A stretch of 47,184 bases of DNA. It comes from Planctomicrobium piriforme. GTDB taxonomy: Bacteria > Planctomycetota > Planctomycetia > Pirellulales > UBA1268. The DNA lies in NCBI GenBank assembly GCA_945869735.1, contig CAMBPQ010000019.1:1-47184 (forward strand), in the 5' to 3' direction. Positions 1 to 9,300 of the stretch are shown here, in pieces (positions within the stretch are counted from its first letter, which is position 1; the number at the start of each line of letters is the position of its first letter). A program made the translations under genes and the position numbers. The notes beneath the pieces were generated by a model. It saw only the letters and a list, made by a program, of their open reading frames with translations, was not told the origin of the DNA and searched no databases.

Positions 1-341
1 TCGGCGACATCATCACCGACCTGGGCGGCATTCTCCAGGGAGGCATGGGTGTGGCGGCCGGCGCCAACCTCAATCCCGACAAGGGTGGCGTGAGCATGTT
101 CGAGCCGATGGGGGGCAGCGCGCCCAAGTACACCGGCCAGAACGTGATCAATCCGATCGCCGCCATCAACGCGATGGCGATGCTCCTGGAGCACAGCGGC
201 CACCCCCGGTCCGGCGCCCGCATCGACACGGCCGTGGCCCACGTCACGGGCACGAAGATGAAGAGCCAGGCCGCTGGCAAGATGGGCTACGGCACACGCG
301 AGGTGGGCGACCTCGTCGTAGCAGCACTCAAGACAGCCTGA
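1..341 (+). CDS. leuB: 3-isopropylmalate/isocitrate dehydrogenase family, C-terminal part (5' end outside window)
   Basis: The reading frame is open from base 3 and ends at TGA 339-341, giving about 112 residues of the C-terminus. It contains GDIITDLGG, a glycine-rich GVAAGANLNP stretch, and MFEPMGGSAPKYTGQNVINP. This is the C-terminal signature of the beta-decarboxylating dehydrogenase family (LeuB, Icd, tartrate dehydrogenase), where these loops bind NAD(P) and metal-substrate. LeuB oxidises 3-isopropylmalate in leucine biosynthesis. The SAPKYTGQN form also occurs in related enzymes, so leuB rather than icd or a tartrate dehydrogenase is a probable call, not a certain one. The gene converges on the minus-strand oxidoreductase and overlaps its 3' end by 14 bases, leaving no room for a separate terminator. 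Confidence 0.75.
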   Translation, partial: GDIITDLGGILQGGMGVAAGANLNPDKGGVSMFEPMGGSAPKYTGQNVINPIAAINAMAMLLEHSGHPRSGARIDTAVAHVTGTKMKSQAAGKMGYGTREVGDLVVAALKTA

Positions 342-1338
342 CGCGGAGCCCTTCGGTCTGGCTACGTTCAGCGGCCTGCACGATTTGCATGGCGCGGAGG
401 GCGTCGTCGAGGCCGCTCATGTGCCTGAGCAGGCTCGTCACCATGCGGTGAAACTGGGCGAGCATCTGCTCGCCCACGGGCCGATCGCTGTCGAGTGATT
501 CCTGGTGACGTCCCGCGGCGTCGAACCAGACGAGCGTGCTCGGGAGGTCGACAAACGCGATCCCGGAATCGCAGACGATCTGGAGGCCCGGCGGCGGGCG
601 GAAGGTGACCGCTTCCTCCCAGACCCGCGGCATGTAATAGCCGCAACTGATCTGGGCGAGCGGTCCGTCGCCGGGACGGCCGGTGTGCGAGAAATCGAGG
701 CTCATCATTTGGTAGTCGTCCACCTCGACACCGGGTGATTCGGCGTGCCGCACGGCGACCACGCTGGTGGGTTCGACGCCCGCTACGTAGCGGCACCAGT
801 CGACGAGTTCGATGAGGTCGCGGGCCTCGCTGCGGCGGTCGCGAGCCGGAGCCGATGCGGGCATCACCGAAAGCGGAACTCGCCGGTGGCAGAAGAGCAT
901 CCGTGGCGTACCGAGCCGCGTGGCGATCAGTTCCTTGAGGCGGACGGTCGCCGCCGCATGCCGCCGTGGCAGTTCGGCCATGAAGGCGATGCCCGATTCC
1001 TCCACCCGGCGGCGCAGCACCTGCGCCTCATCCGATGCGAAGGGGAGTGAGATCGCTGAGTAGACGGCCTTGCCGTGGTCGCAGGCCGCGAGGATCGGTG
1101 TGGCCCCGAACCACTGGTCGGCCAGGTAAAGGATCGCGTCGATGTCATCGCGGGCGGTCAGAGCCCGGAAGCCGTCGACCGGGGTTGTCCCGAGTTCGGA
1201 GGCTGCACGCTCGGCCCGGTGCGCCACCTGCTCGCAGATCCCGCGGACCTCGAACCGGTCGGACAGCGTGCGAATGGCGGGAAGGTGTCGCGACTCCCAC
1301 TGGTCGCCCAGGCCGACGATGCCGACGCGGAGTTTCAC
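328..1338 (-). CDS. Gfo/Idh/MocA-family oxidoreductase
   Basis: This 336-residue protein starts with MKLRVGIVGLGDQWESRHLP, a Rossmann NAD(P)-binding motif (GxGxxxxxH) typical of the Gfo/Idh/MocA family. The length fits the family: an N-terminal nucleotide-binding domain of about 120 residues followed by an alpha/beta substrate domain. Members oxidise or reduce sugars, inositols and related polyols; the substrate cannot be read here. The canonical EKP catalytic motif after strand 4 is not visible; the equivalent segment reads AVYSAISLPFA, so activity may differ or be lost. Its start overlaps the 3' end of purD by 4 bases, indicating co-transcription with purD. Planctomycetes carry many members of this family. 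Confidence 0.85.
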   Translation of the reverse strand: MKLRVGIVGLGDQWESRHLPAIRTLSDRFEVRGICEQVAHRAERAASELGTTPVDGFRALTARDDIDAILYLADQWFGATPILAACDHGKAVYSAISLPFASDEAQVLRRRVEESGIAFMAELPRRHAAATVRLKELIATRLGTPRMLFCHRRVPLSVMPASAPARDRRSEARDLIELVDWCRYVAGVEPTSVVAVRHAESPGVEVDDYQMMSLDFSHTGRPGDGPLAQISCGYYMPRVWEEAVTFRPPPGLQIVCDSGIAFVDLPSTLVWFDAAGRHQESLDSDRPVGEQMLAQFHRMVTSLLRHMSGLDDALRAMQIVQAAERSQTEGLRVRLS

Positions 1339-2666
1339 GAGATCGTCTCCGCGGTGGTGGCTTCGGCGGCGAGCATTTCCCGCTCACGGTCGATCCCCTT
1401 GTCGGCGATGTCCTTGCGACACCAGGCGCCAGCCCAGCGAATCTCTTTCACAGCCGTATAGGCCTGGAGCTTCGCGCGGGCCAGCGAGGTGCCGCGGGCG
1501 GTGACGGCGAGCACCCGGCCACCGTCGGCCACGCTTCTGCCGTCAGTGAGCCGAGTGGCCGCGTGGAAGACCTGCACGTCGGGGAGAGTCGCCGCAGCGT
1601 CGAGACCGCGGATCGGCTGGCCTTTCGTGACGGGACCGGGGTAGCCCTCGCTTGCCATCACGACGCTCACCGCCGCTCCGTCGTACCAGGTTGGCGCCGG
1701 GCAGGATTCCAGCCGGCGATCGACGGCGGCATCGAGCAGTTCGAGCAGACTCGACTCCATGCGGAGGAGAAGTGGCTCGCACTCGGGGTCACCGAAGCGT
1801 GCATTGAACTCGAGCACCTTCGGTCCCTGCGACGTGAGCATCAGGCCCGCGTAGAGCACGCCTTGAAACGGTACCTTGGCCCGCCGCATCGCGTGAACCG
1901 TCGGAACGAGGATCTTCGCCTCGATTTCCGCAAGCAGTTCGGCATCGACGAACGGGGTCGGGCAGTAGGCACCCATGCCGCCCGTGTTGGGCCCCTCGTC
2001 TCCGTCGTACGCCGCCTTGTGATCCTGGAGGGGAGGGAGCGTGACGATCGTGCGGCCATCCGTGATCGCCAACACGCTCACCTCGACGCCATCGAGCCGT
2101 TCCTCCACGAGGATGCTGCCCGCGGCTGCAGCGAGCGCCGGATCCTCGGCGAGCGACTGCACGGCCGCCAGCGCCGTGGCGCGGTCGCCGCACACGAACA
2201 CACCCTTGCCGGCGGCGAGGCCGTCAGCCTTGACGACGACAGGCATGTCCTCGCGTGCCTCGAGATATTCACGGGCACGGGCCGCTGAGCGGAACTCGCG
2301 GAACATCGCCGTCGGCACGTCTCCGCGGTGGAGAATCTGCTTGCAAAACGACTTGCTCCCCTCAATCTGCGCGGCCCGTTGGGTTGGCCCGAAGATCCGC
2401 AGACCTGCGGCAGCGAAAGCGTCGACGATCCCGGCGACGAGCGGTGCTTCCGGTCCGACGACCGTGAGATCGACCTCACGCGTGCGCGCCAGTTCGAGCA
2501 ATGCGGGGATGTCGGTGGCCGCAACGGGCACATTTTCCGCGATGCATGCCGTACCGGCGTTGCCAGGGGCGACAAGCACCTCGGCACCATCCTGAACGAG
2601 TTTCCAGGCGAGCGCATGTTCCCGACCGCCGTTGCCTACGACGAGAACCCGGCGCGATCGAATCAC
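1335..2666 (-). CDS. purD: Phosphoribosylamine-glycine ligase (GAR synthetase)
   Basis: PurD ligates glycine to 5-phosphoribosylamine with ATP in the second step of purine biosynthesis. The N-terminus VLVVGNGGREHALAWKL and the internal ADGLAAGKGVFVC, GPNTGGMGAYCP and EFNARFGDPE motifs are diagnostic of the ATP-grasp GAR synthetase family. I chose the GTG start at 2666 because an AGGAG lies 8 bases upstream and it places the glycine loop near the N-terminus, giving 443 residues, close to the usual 420-430. An in-frame ATG at 2708 would add 14 residues unlike the family. The gene runs into the Gfo/Idh/MocA gene with a 4-base overlap. Confidence 0.95.
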   Translation of the reverse strand: MIRSRRVLVVGNGGREHALAWKLVQDGAEVLVAPGNAGTACIAENVPVAATDIPALLELARTREVDLTVVGPEAPLVAGIVDAFAAAGLRIFGPTQRAAQIEGSKSFCKQILHRGDVPTAMFREFRSAARAREYLEAREDMPVVVKADGLAAGKGVFVCGDRATALAAVQSLAEDPALAAAAGSILVEERLDGVEVSVLAITDGRTIVTLPPLQDHKAAYDGDEGPNTGGMGAYCPTPFVDAELLAEIEAKILVPTVHAMRRAKVPFQGVLYAGLMLTSQGPKVLEFNARFGDPECEPLLLRMESSLLELLDAAVDRRLESCPAPTWYDGAAVSVVMASEGYPGPVTKGQPIRGLDAAATLPDVQVFHAATRLTDGRSVADGGRVLAVTARGTSLARAKLQAYTAVKEIRWAGAWCRKDIADKGIDREREMLAAEATTAETIS

Positions 2667-2880
2667 GGTGCTTGCTCCTGTGGTGGATGGTGCCCGGCGG
2701 ACATCCATTAAAATGCAGCCGCTTCGGGACCGTGGTTGTACTCCAAGGTCCTCGCCCCCCGTCTCTCGCCGGCTTTTGTTCAGGCGCAGTAGATCGGCCA
2801 GATGGGGGGTGTGGGGATGTGCGCATGGCCAAAATGTCGAACAATAGGTGAATCGCGGGCGAACCGCGGAGAAGACGACG

Positions 2881-2908
2881 TTGACAGTCCGGTGGTGCCC
2901 GATACAGT
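2881..2908 (+). promoter_or_regulatory. Predicted sigma70-type promoter of the respiratory cluster
   Basis: A perfect TTGACA (2881-2886) is followed after 16 bases by TACAGT (2903-2908), which matches TATAAT at 4 of 6 positions. It lies about 130 bases upstream of the Rieske start codon, and no stronger candidate is seen in the gap. The predicted transcription start, near 2915, coincides with the beginning of the inverted repeat, as expected for a repressor-controlled promoter. This is a sequence match only. Confidence 0.5.
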
Positions 2909-2914
2909 TAGGAA

Positions 2915-2940
2915 GAGTTCGTGAAAAACTTCACGAACTC
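2915..2940. promoter_or_regulatory. Perfect 11-bp inverted repeat, Rex-like operator candidate
   Basis: The arms GAGTTCGTGAA and TTCACGAACTC are exact reverse complements separated by AAAC. The core TTCGTGAA-N4-TTCACGAA has the arm length, spacing and GTGA/TCAC centre of Rex sites (TTGTGAA-N4-TTCACAA in actinobacteria), with one changed position per arm. Rex represses respiratory genes when NADH/NAD+ is low. The repeat sits at the predicted transcription start of a quinol-oxidising and oxidase gene cluster. An mRNA 5' hairpin is an alternative reading. Confidence 0.45.
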
Positions 2941-3040
2941 GCGCAATCGCGGTCGAAACATGCTTTTTACGCGGTGCCAAGGTCCGTGACTGGGGATGTG
3001 TACCCCCGGTGCCAGGGTCCGCCCGCGCTGAGGCTTCCGT

Positions 3041-4120
3041 ATGGCAGAGAAGAAGAAGATGACGGTCGCCGAGATTCTGGCAGCGGCCAGAGCGACCGGC
3101 GGTCAGGATTCGGCAGCGAAGCCTGCCGCGCTGAAAGAACCCGAGGCTGTTGCGGAGCAGTCTGCGGTCGAAGTCCCGGCAAAGCCTGTCCCGAAACCGA
3201 AGCCGGCCGCAGCCAGTTCCGCAGCGGGCGGCGCTCGTCCTGGAGTGGCCGATATCCTCGCGATGGCCCGGGCCAAGAAGGCTGAGGCCGCTGGAACCGC
3301 CGCGCAGGCTGTGTCCGAAAAACCTGCAGCTGCTGCCGTGAAGCCGGTGGCATCGAAGCCGGCACCCAAGTCCCCTGCTGCCGTCGGTGCTGCGAAGACA
3401 GGCGTGCAGCGTGACACGGCAAGCATCCTCGCCGCGGCCCGAGCGGCCGCAAAGCCGGGCCCGGTTGCCAAGGCCGATGCGCCCTCCCGGCCTGCCCCGA
3501 AGCCCCGGGAAACCGCCAAGCCGATCGAGGAGAAAGCGGCGCCCCCGCGAACGGTCGCCACGTTGCCAGCCAAGCCAGTAAAGCCGGCCAAAAAGGGGGC
3601 CGCTGACGGCGAGGATCGCCGCGGCTTTCTTCAGATCGCCATGGGTTCGGCAATGGCGATGGGGTTCACGGCCCTCTCGGTCACTGGTGGCCTGTTCACG
3701 CTTGGGTTGGCCCGATTCCTCTTTCCAAACGTCCTGGCAGAGCCGCCCAGCAAGTTTAAGGTGGGCTCAAAGGATGGTTTTCCTGCCGGTAAGGTCGAAA
3801 CGAAGTTCGTCGCCCAATACGGCGTGTGGGTCGTAAACGGGGATTTTCAAGGGCTGCAGCAGGTCTATGCGCTGAAGACCGTCTGCACCCATCTGGGCTG
3901 CACGCCCAGCTGGCTCGAGGCCGAGCAAAAGTTCAAGTGTCCCTGTCACGGCAGCGGGTTCTACAAGGACGGCGTCAACTTCGAGGGGCCGGCTCCGCGG
4001 CCGCTCGAGCGATATGCGATTCGGGTGGCTGACGACGGCCAACTCGAAATCGACAAGAGCAAGTCATTTCAGGAAGAGCTCGGCCAGTGGGCCGACCCCG
4101 ATTCGTTCGTCACCGTCTGA
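3041..4120 (+). CDS. Rieske 2Fe-2S protein of the cytochrome bc/b6f-type complex, with long N-terminal extension
   Basis: The Rieske subunit passes electrons from quinol at cytochrome b to the c-type acceptor. The C-terminal domain has both cluster motifs: CTHLGC (C282, H284, with C287 for the disulfide) and CPCHGSGF (C300, H303 as ligands, C302 for the disulfide). A twin-arginine-like signal anchor, DRRGFLQIAMG with RR at 193-194, precedes one hydrophobic helix, as in Tat-inserted Rieske proteins. Ahead of it lies a 190-residue Ala/Pro/Lys-rich extension containing three copies of a short helical motif (TVAEILAAARA near 8, GVADILAMARA near 68, DTASILAAARA near 125). By Tat topology this extension would stay on the cytoplasmic side. 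First gene of the cluster; the ATG at 3041 has a GAGG upstream. Typical Rieske subunits are about 180-200 residues, so this is nearly double. Confidence 0.93.
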   Translation: MAEKKKMTVAEILAAARATGGQDSAAKPAALKEPEAVAEQSAVEVPAKPVPKPKPAAASSAAGGARPGVADILAMARAKKAEAAGTAAQAVSEKPAAAAVKPVASKPAPKSPAAVGAAKTGVQRDTASILAAARAAAKPGPVAKADAPSRPAPKPRETAKPIEEKAAPPRTVATLPAKPVKPAKKGAADGEDRRGFLQIAMGSAMAMGFTALSVTGGLFTLGLARFLFPNVLAEPPSKFKVGSKDGFPAGKVETKFVAQYGVWVVNGDFQGLQQVYALKTVCTHLGCTPSWLEAEQKFKCPCHGSGFYKDGVNFEGPAPRPLERYAIRVADDGQLEIDKSKSFQEELGQWADPDSFVTV

Positions 4121-4141
4121 GCAAGGGAATTTTTTTAGGCC

Positions 4142-4915
4142 ATGGCCATCGGCGAGACCATCCGCAGCTCCCAGATTTGGAAGAGCATCTTCCGCCATCC
4201 GATGCCGCTCGACCGGCGGAATCGGATCGTGGTCATGCTGACCAACTTCTTCCTCCATTTGCATCCGGTGTCGATCAAGAAGCAGGGCATTGCCCTGTCG
4301 TTCACCTGGTGCATGGGCGGTGTGACGTTCTTTCTGTTTCTGGTGGAGACCGTCACCGGCGTGCTCTTGATGTTTTATTACCGTCCCACGCTGGAGTGGG
4401 CCTACAACGACATTCTCGCGCTTCGCGACGTGACGAGTCTGGGCATCCTGCGAGAGCTCCATCGCTGGGGTGCCCATGCGATGGTGATCACCACCTGGCT
4501 CCACATGTATCGTGTGTTTCTCACCGGCAGTTACAAGCCACCCCGGGAGTTCAACTGGGTGGTCGGGGTGATCCTGCTGCTGCTCACGCTCCTGCTGTCG
4601 TTCACCGGCTACCTTCTGCCGTGGGACCAGTTGGCGATCTGGGCGATCACAGTGGGGTCCAACATGGCTCGCGCCACGCCTTTTCTCGGCTACGAGGGGC
4701 CTGGACAGCAACTGCTCACGATCGGTGGCATCGACATGATCACCGACGCCTCCGACGCCCGGTTCGGCCTCCTGGGCGCCAGATTCGTCGGTGAGGAAAC
4801 CCTCAACCGCTTTTACGTTCTCCATTGCATCGCGATCCCGCTGGCGACGGCGCTGCTGCTTGCGATCCACTTCTGGCGCGTGCGAAAGGACGGCGGCATC
4901 AGCGGCCCGCTGTAA
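4142..4915 (+). CDS. Cytochrome b, N-terminal (b6-like) subunit
   Basis: This 257-residue membrane protein binds the two b haems of the quinol-oxidising complex. Helix B carries H107 and H121 (H-x13-H, in [20 protein letters not shown]) and helix D carries H228 and H243 (H-x14-H, in the segment beginning [10 protein letters not shown]). The x14 spacing is the b6-type pattern rather than the x13 of mitochondrial cytochrome b. [12 protein letters not shown] matches the conserved loop after helix C. It ends after the fourth core helix, so the remaining helices come from the next gene, 9 bases downstream. The split b6/subunit-IV layout is also seen in menaquinol:cytochrome c reductases of other bacteria. 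Confidence 0.95.
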   Translation: MAIGETIRSSQIWKSIFRHPMPLDRRNRIVVMLTNFFLHLHPVSIKKQGIALSFTWCMGGVTFFLFLVETVTGVLLMFYYRPTLEWAYNDILALRDVTSLGILRELHRWGAHAMVITTWLHMYRVFLTGSYKPPREFNWVVGVILLLLTLLLSFTGYLLPWDQLAIWAITVGSNMARATPFLGYEGPGQQLLTIGGIDMITDASDARFGLLGARFVGEETLNRFYVLHCIAIPLATALLLAIHFWRVRKDGGISGPL

Positions 4916-4924
4916 TACCACCCC

Positions 4925-6250
4925 ATGCATTCATCCGGCTTTTTCCTGAAGGACGTCGCGGGTTTTCTCGGTGGCTATTACGCGTTCATGGCGATCATGA
5001 ACGGCGTCGCGGCGCTGCTTCTCTGGCGGAAGAAGGGGCAGATTGGCTGGACACTGGTGTGGACGGTGTTTGCCGGGTTTTTGTTGGTGCTGGCGAGTCT
5101 CGCGCTGTCGGGGGCTTCCGATCTCGTGCCGGCGCTGCCGACGTCGGTGCGTTCGCTCGTCAACCGGTTCTCGGGGCCTGTGCTCTACACGCTCGGCACG
5201 TTCGTTCTGCTCACGGTGCTGTTCATCTTTCGGCGGTTCTTCGTGCAGCCGATGGTGGCGTGGTCGATTCTCAACGCCATGCTGCTGCTGATGGGGCTTT
5301 CCATGGCCGACGAGAACTTTGCGTCGATCGTCATGAAGCCCGACAATGTGCCGATCGTTGGGCTGGTCTTTCTATTGGCGTTTTTCACGTGGCTGGCCAC
5401 GAGTCAGGCCGTCGTCAACGACGACCGTATCGCCCGTGGTCTGCCGACGGTCGAGAAGGAGAACGACGAAAAGGTGCTTGTGTGGCCCGATCTGGTCTAC
5501 ACCGAACTGATTTGCATGGTTGCCGTCTCGGCCTTCCTCCTGCTGTGGGCGATCTGCCTGCCGGCACCTCTCGAGGAACCCGCCTCGAGCGTCAAGACAC
5601 CCAATCCGTCGAAGGCGCCGTGGTACTTCCTCGGGCTCCAGGAGATGTTGGTCTACTTCGACCCTTGGTACGCGGGCGTCGTGCTACCTAGCCTCGTGAT
5701 CTTCGGGCTGATGGCCATGCCCTACCTCGACTTCAACAAGAAGGGTAACGGCTACTACTCGATCGAGGAGCGGAAGTTCAGCTACCTCACGTATCAGTTC
5801 GGTTTCTTCTTGCTGTGGATCACGCTGATCATCCTCGGCACCTTCCTTCGCGGACCAAACTGGAACTTCTTCGGGCCCTTTGAGTTCTGGACACCTTATA
5901 AGGTTGAGGTCCTCAACAACGTCGACCTGCCGCAGATGTTCTGGGTGAATCTTCTTGACCAACCGCTGCCCAAGGCTCCGTCGGGCGCGAGTGGGCTTGT
6001 TCAGGCGGGCTACATCCTGCTGCGGGAGGCCCCCGGGCTACTCGTCATGGGGGCGTATCTGGTGCTGCTGCCACCGCTGCTCGCGGTCACGGTGTTTCGC
6101 GGATTCTACGCGAAGATGGGCTTCATTCGATACATGATCATGGCCAATCTCATGCTGCTGATGCTCACGCTCCCATTGAAGATGGCTTTGCGGTGGACGC
6201 TCAACCTAAAATATATCGTCAGCATTCCGGAAATTTCGCTGAACTTCTAG
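4925..6250 (+). CDS. Cytochrome b, C-terminal (subunit IV-like) subunit with extra transmembrane helices
   Basis: This supplies the C-terminal half of cytochrome b. The segment KTPNPSKAPWYFLGLQEML is the quinol-site region; APWY replaces the PEWY of canonical complexes, as in several bacterial menaquinol-type b subunits. The protein is 441 residues, far longer than the roughly 160-residue subunit IV. The first 180 residues hold about four additional hydrophobic helices before the conserved region, and further helices follow it. It sits between the b6-like gene and the multihaem cytochrome gene and is clearly part of the same complex. The role of the extra N-terminal helices is unknown; they could anchor the large cytochrome. 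Confidence 0.88.
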   Translation: MHSSGFFLKDVAGFLGGYYAFMAIMNGVAALLLWRKKGQIGWTLVWTVFAGFLLVLASLALSGASDLVPALPTSVRSLVNRFSGPVLYTLGTFVLLTVLFIFRRFFVQPMVAWSILNAMLLLMGLSMADENFASIVMKPDNVPIVGLVFLLAFFTWLATSQAVVNDDRIARGLPTVEKENDEKVLVWPDLVYTELICMVAVSAFLLLWAICLPAPLEEPASSVKTPNPSKAPWYFLGLQEMLVYFDPWYAGVVLPSLVIFGLMAMPYLDFNKKGNGYYSIEERKFSYLTYQFGFFLLWITLIILGTFLRGPNWNFFGPFEFWTPYKVEVLNNVDLPQMFWVNLLDQPLPKAPSGASGLVQAGYILLREAPGLLVMGAYLVLLPPLLAVTVFRGFYAKMGFIRYMIMANLMLLMLTLPLKMALRWTLNLKYIVSIPEISLNF

Positions 6251-6310
6251 GGCCGACCGACGGAACCGGCGAGCTGATCCTCGCGCTCGCCCAGCCTGCG
6301 ACAAACATCC

Positions 6311-9300
6311 ATGCCTGCAACAGAACAAACCTGGCGTAATCTCAAACTTCTGCACGTCGCGTTTGCCGTCACGGCCGTCCTGTTGCTTCTGGCAACGGTG
6401 CTGATGCTGACGGCGGATCACAACCGCCCGTGGAAGAAGTACGCCCGGGAGTTCCGAAACCTCGAGACGTGGTCCGCCGTCGCAAAGATCGATGAGCAGG
6501 ACTCCAAGGCGTTTGAGTCGCGGCGGGAGGAACTCGAGGCGGCGCTTGCGGAAGCCCGTCGGGCCGATCTCGATGGCGACGCGGCCCGGGCGTTCGTGGC
6601 TACGGTGCGAACCGTTCCCGAGGACGCTCAGGCTGCGGACCTGGCGGAACTCGACATCGATCAGTTGCAATCGCAGAAAGATCCGGAGGAGCGGCTCGTG
6701 CTTCGGGGCGACTTGCTCGCGCGACTGCAGGACATCGTGAAGCGGGCAAAGTTCCGCGAGGACAACCTCGCCGGCAGCCTCAAGCTGCGGCGGGCCAAGC
6801 TCGACAAAAACCGTGCCGACTATGAGTTGTCGGTTGCCGAGGAGGCGCCGGACGAGAGGCAGGCTGAGCTTCTCACGCTCGCTGACTCAAAGCGTGCGGA
6901 AGTGTCGGCGGCGACGCTCGCCTTTCAGGCGGCTAACACGCACCGCAAGTCGCTCGACGCGCTCTTGCAGCGCATCACGAAGCCCGAGGATGAGGCGGCC
7001 AAGGCAGTGGCTGACCACCGCAAGACGTTGGTGCAGTTGCAGAAAACCCTCGAGCAGCGGCGGCCCAACGTCGGCAAGAGTCTTCTCGAACTGCCGGTGC
7101 TCGACGCCTTCAACAGTCCGTTGCGGGTCGACCAGATCTGGCTGCCGCAGCTCACGCTCAACAACAACTTCCGCGACGTCGCTCGATTTGACCGGTGCAC
7201 GACCTGTCACCGCGGCATGGATAAGTCGCAGGCTGGAGCTCCTTTGGATCCGGCATATCCGCAGGCGCAGGCGATCGAAGTCGCGCTGCCAGCAACTGCC
7301 TCTCAGCCCGCGGCGAACATGAAGGACATGAAGGACATGGCGGCCGGCGACGGTAACGATCAGTTGGAATCGCGCTATGGTCTTCGGCTGGCGGCCATCG
7401 GCCTCGTTCAGGCCGACGACCCGACCATCAGCGTCGTCGTGCCCGAGTCGCCAGCTGCCGCGGCCGGCCTGCAGGCAGGTGACGTGATCACGGCGGTCGA
7501 CGGCGGCAAAGTCCTGACTCGAAAAGCTGCCCTGACCGCTCTTGAGCTTCCCTCCTCAGGCAAGTCGTTGACGCTCGCCGTCCGCCGCGGGGTGCCGGAG
7601 CCCTACTCCACCCATCCGCGGCTCGACTTGTTTGTCGGAGATTCGAGCCCTCACCCAATGAAAAACTTCGGCTGCACCATCTGCCACGGGGGGCAGGGGA
7701 GTTCTACGAGTTTCAAGTGGGCATCGCACTCGCCCAACACCCCCAAGCAGTCTCATGAGTGGCATGATGAGTTTGGGTGGTTCAACAATCACCACTGGAT
7801 TTTTCCGATGCTTCCGCAGCGGTTCGAGGAATCGAGCTGCCTCAAGTGCCATCATCAGGTCGTTGATCTGGAGCCGAGCGAGAAGTTCCCCGAGCCGCCG
7901 GCCCCGAAGCTCGTCGAGGGCTACCACCTGATTCGTTCGTATGGCTGCTATGGCTGTCACGAGATCAGTGGCTGGGCGGGGCCCGACAAGCGGATCGGCC
8001 CCGATATGAGGGTCGAGCCCAACTTCCATGAGGTTGCCGAGGCGCTCGCGGATGACTCCGGGCTCAAGGCCCTTGGCGACACCGTGGTTCGCTGGGTGTC
8101 GGATGTCCGGTCGAGCCCGGACGGTCGCGAGTCGCGGAATCGCCTTCGTGAAGCGATCGAGCGGGATGCGGCGGCCGGCGCCGATGCGAAGCTCTCGCAG
8201 CGTTCCCATCAGATGGCAACGCTGCTCAAGGATGTGGAAACGCCCGGCACGTTTCCGAAGGTTGGCCCCAGCCTGCGGTACGTGAGCTCCAAGGTTGGAT
8301 TCGATTGGCTGTATTCGTGGCTCCGCAACCCGCAGGAGTTCCGCCCCTCGACCAAGATGCCGCGGTTCTTCGGCCTGTGGAGCCATCTCGAAGGCAAGCA
8401 ACTCGAGGAATCGAAGCGTTACGAGCCGCTCGAGATTCGGTCGATGGTGCACTACTTAACCGCTGCGAGCGCTGCGTTCGACTATGTCAAGCCGTATGAG
8501 GGGATCACCGCGACGGCCGACGTGGCACGCGGGCGGAAAGTCGTGCAACTCCGCGGCTGTCTCGCCTGCCACCAGCACGACGACTTCCCCGAGGCAGCGA
8601 GCACGCACGGACCCAATCTCTCGCGGATCGGGGCCAAGGCGTCGTCGATTCCGCAGGGCAAGCAATGGCTGTACAGCTGGCTTCGCGAACCCTCGCGATA
8701 CCATCCTAAGACGATCATGCCGAACGTGTTGCTCGAGCCGGTGCCACTCGCCGACGGCACCGTCAGCGACCCTGCCGCCGACGCCACGGAATATCTCATG
8801 ACTTCAGGCCGCGACTGGAAGCCGGCCCAGGAGTGGAAGGTGGAGACTCTCGACGGCGAAACCGGGTTTCCGATGGCATCGGCCGGGCCGCTCTCCGCGG
8901 AGGAACGGCAGGCGCTCGATGAACTGGCCCTGATGTATCTCAAGGAGCGGTTCACGACGACCCGCGCGGAGCAGGTTCTCCAGGCCGGGCTCCCTGCCGA
9001 TCAGGCCGGCATTCTGGGCGACGAGCGGATGTTCGCGGGGCTCGCAGGTCCCACGCGAGATCAGACGTTGCTCTCATACGTCGGCAAGAAAACCATCAAC
9101 AAACTCGCCTGTTATTCCTGCCACGACATCCCGGGGTTCGAGGATGGCAAGCCGGCCGGCGCAGCCCTCGCTGACTGGGGCCGAAAAGATCCGTCGCGGA
9201 TTGCTTTCGAGCAGGCATCGCACTTCGTCACCCGCCAACTCGGCGGCGGTCACGGCCATGGTAGCCATGGCGGCCACGAGGGCGATGCCCATGGCAACCC

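Larger units (their letters stand above)
2667..3040. other. Divergent intergenic region between purD and the respiratory cluster
   Basis: No convincing gene is present in these 374 bases. The stretch holds a consensus-like promoter (2881-2908) and an 11-bp inverted repeat (2915-2940), both described separately. Closer to the Rieske start there is a 14-base direct repeat, GGTGCCARGGTCCG, at 2973-2986 and 3008-3021 (one mismatch, 35-base period), with a possible GGGG/CCCC hairpin between the copies. This implies a 5' leader of roughly 125 bases if transcription starts near 2915. I found no clear promoter for purD on the minus strand. Confidence 0.6.

Noticed and set aside
1035-2288. A long plus-strand reading frame opposite purD
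   Set aside because: It is Arg/Gly-rich with no signal or domain, lies antisense to a clear purD, and follows from the high GC content.
2848-3285. A frame across the purD-Rieske gap
   Set aside because: It covers the promoter and palindrome, then runs out of frame over the Rieske start; composition is not protein-like.
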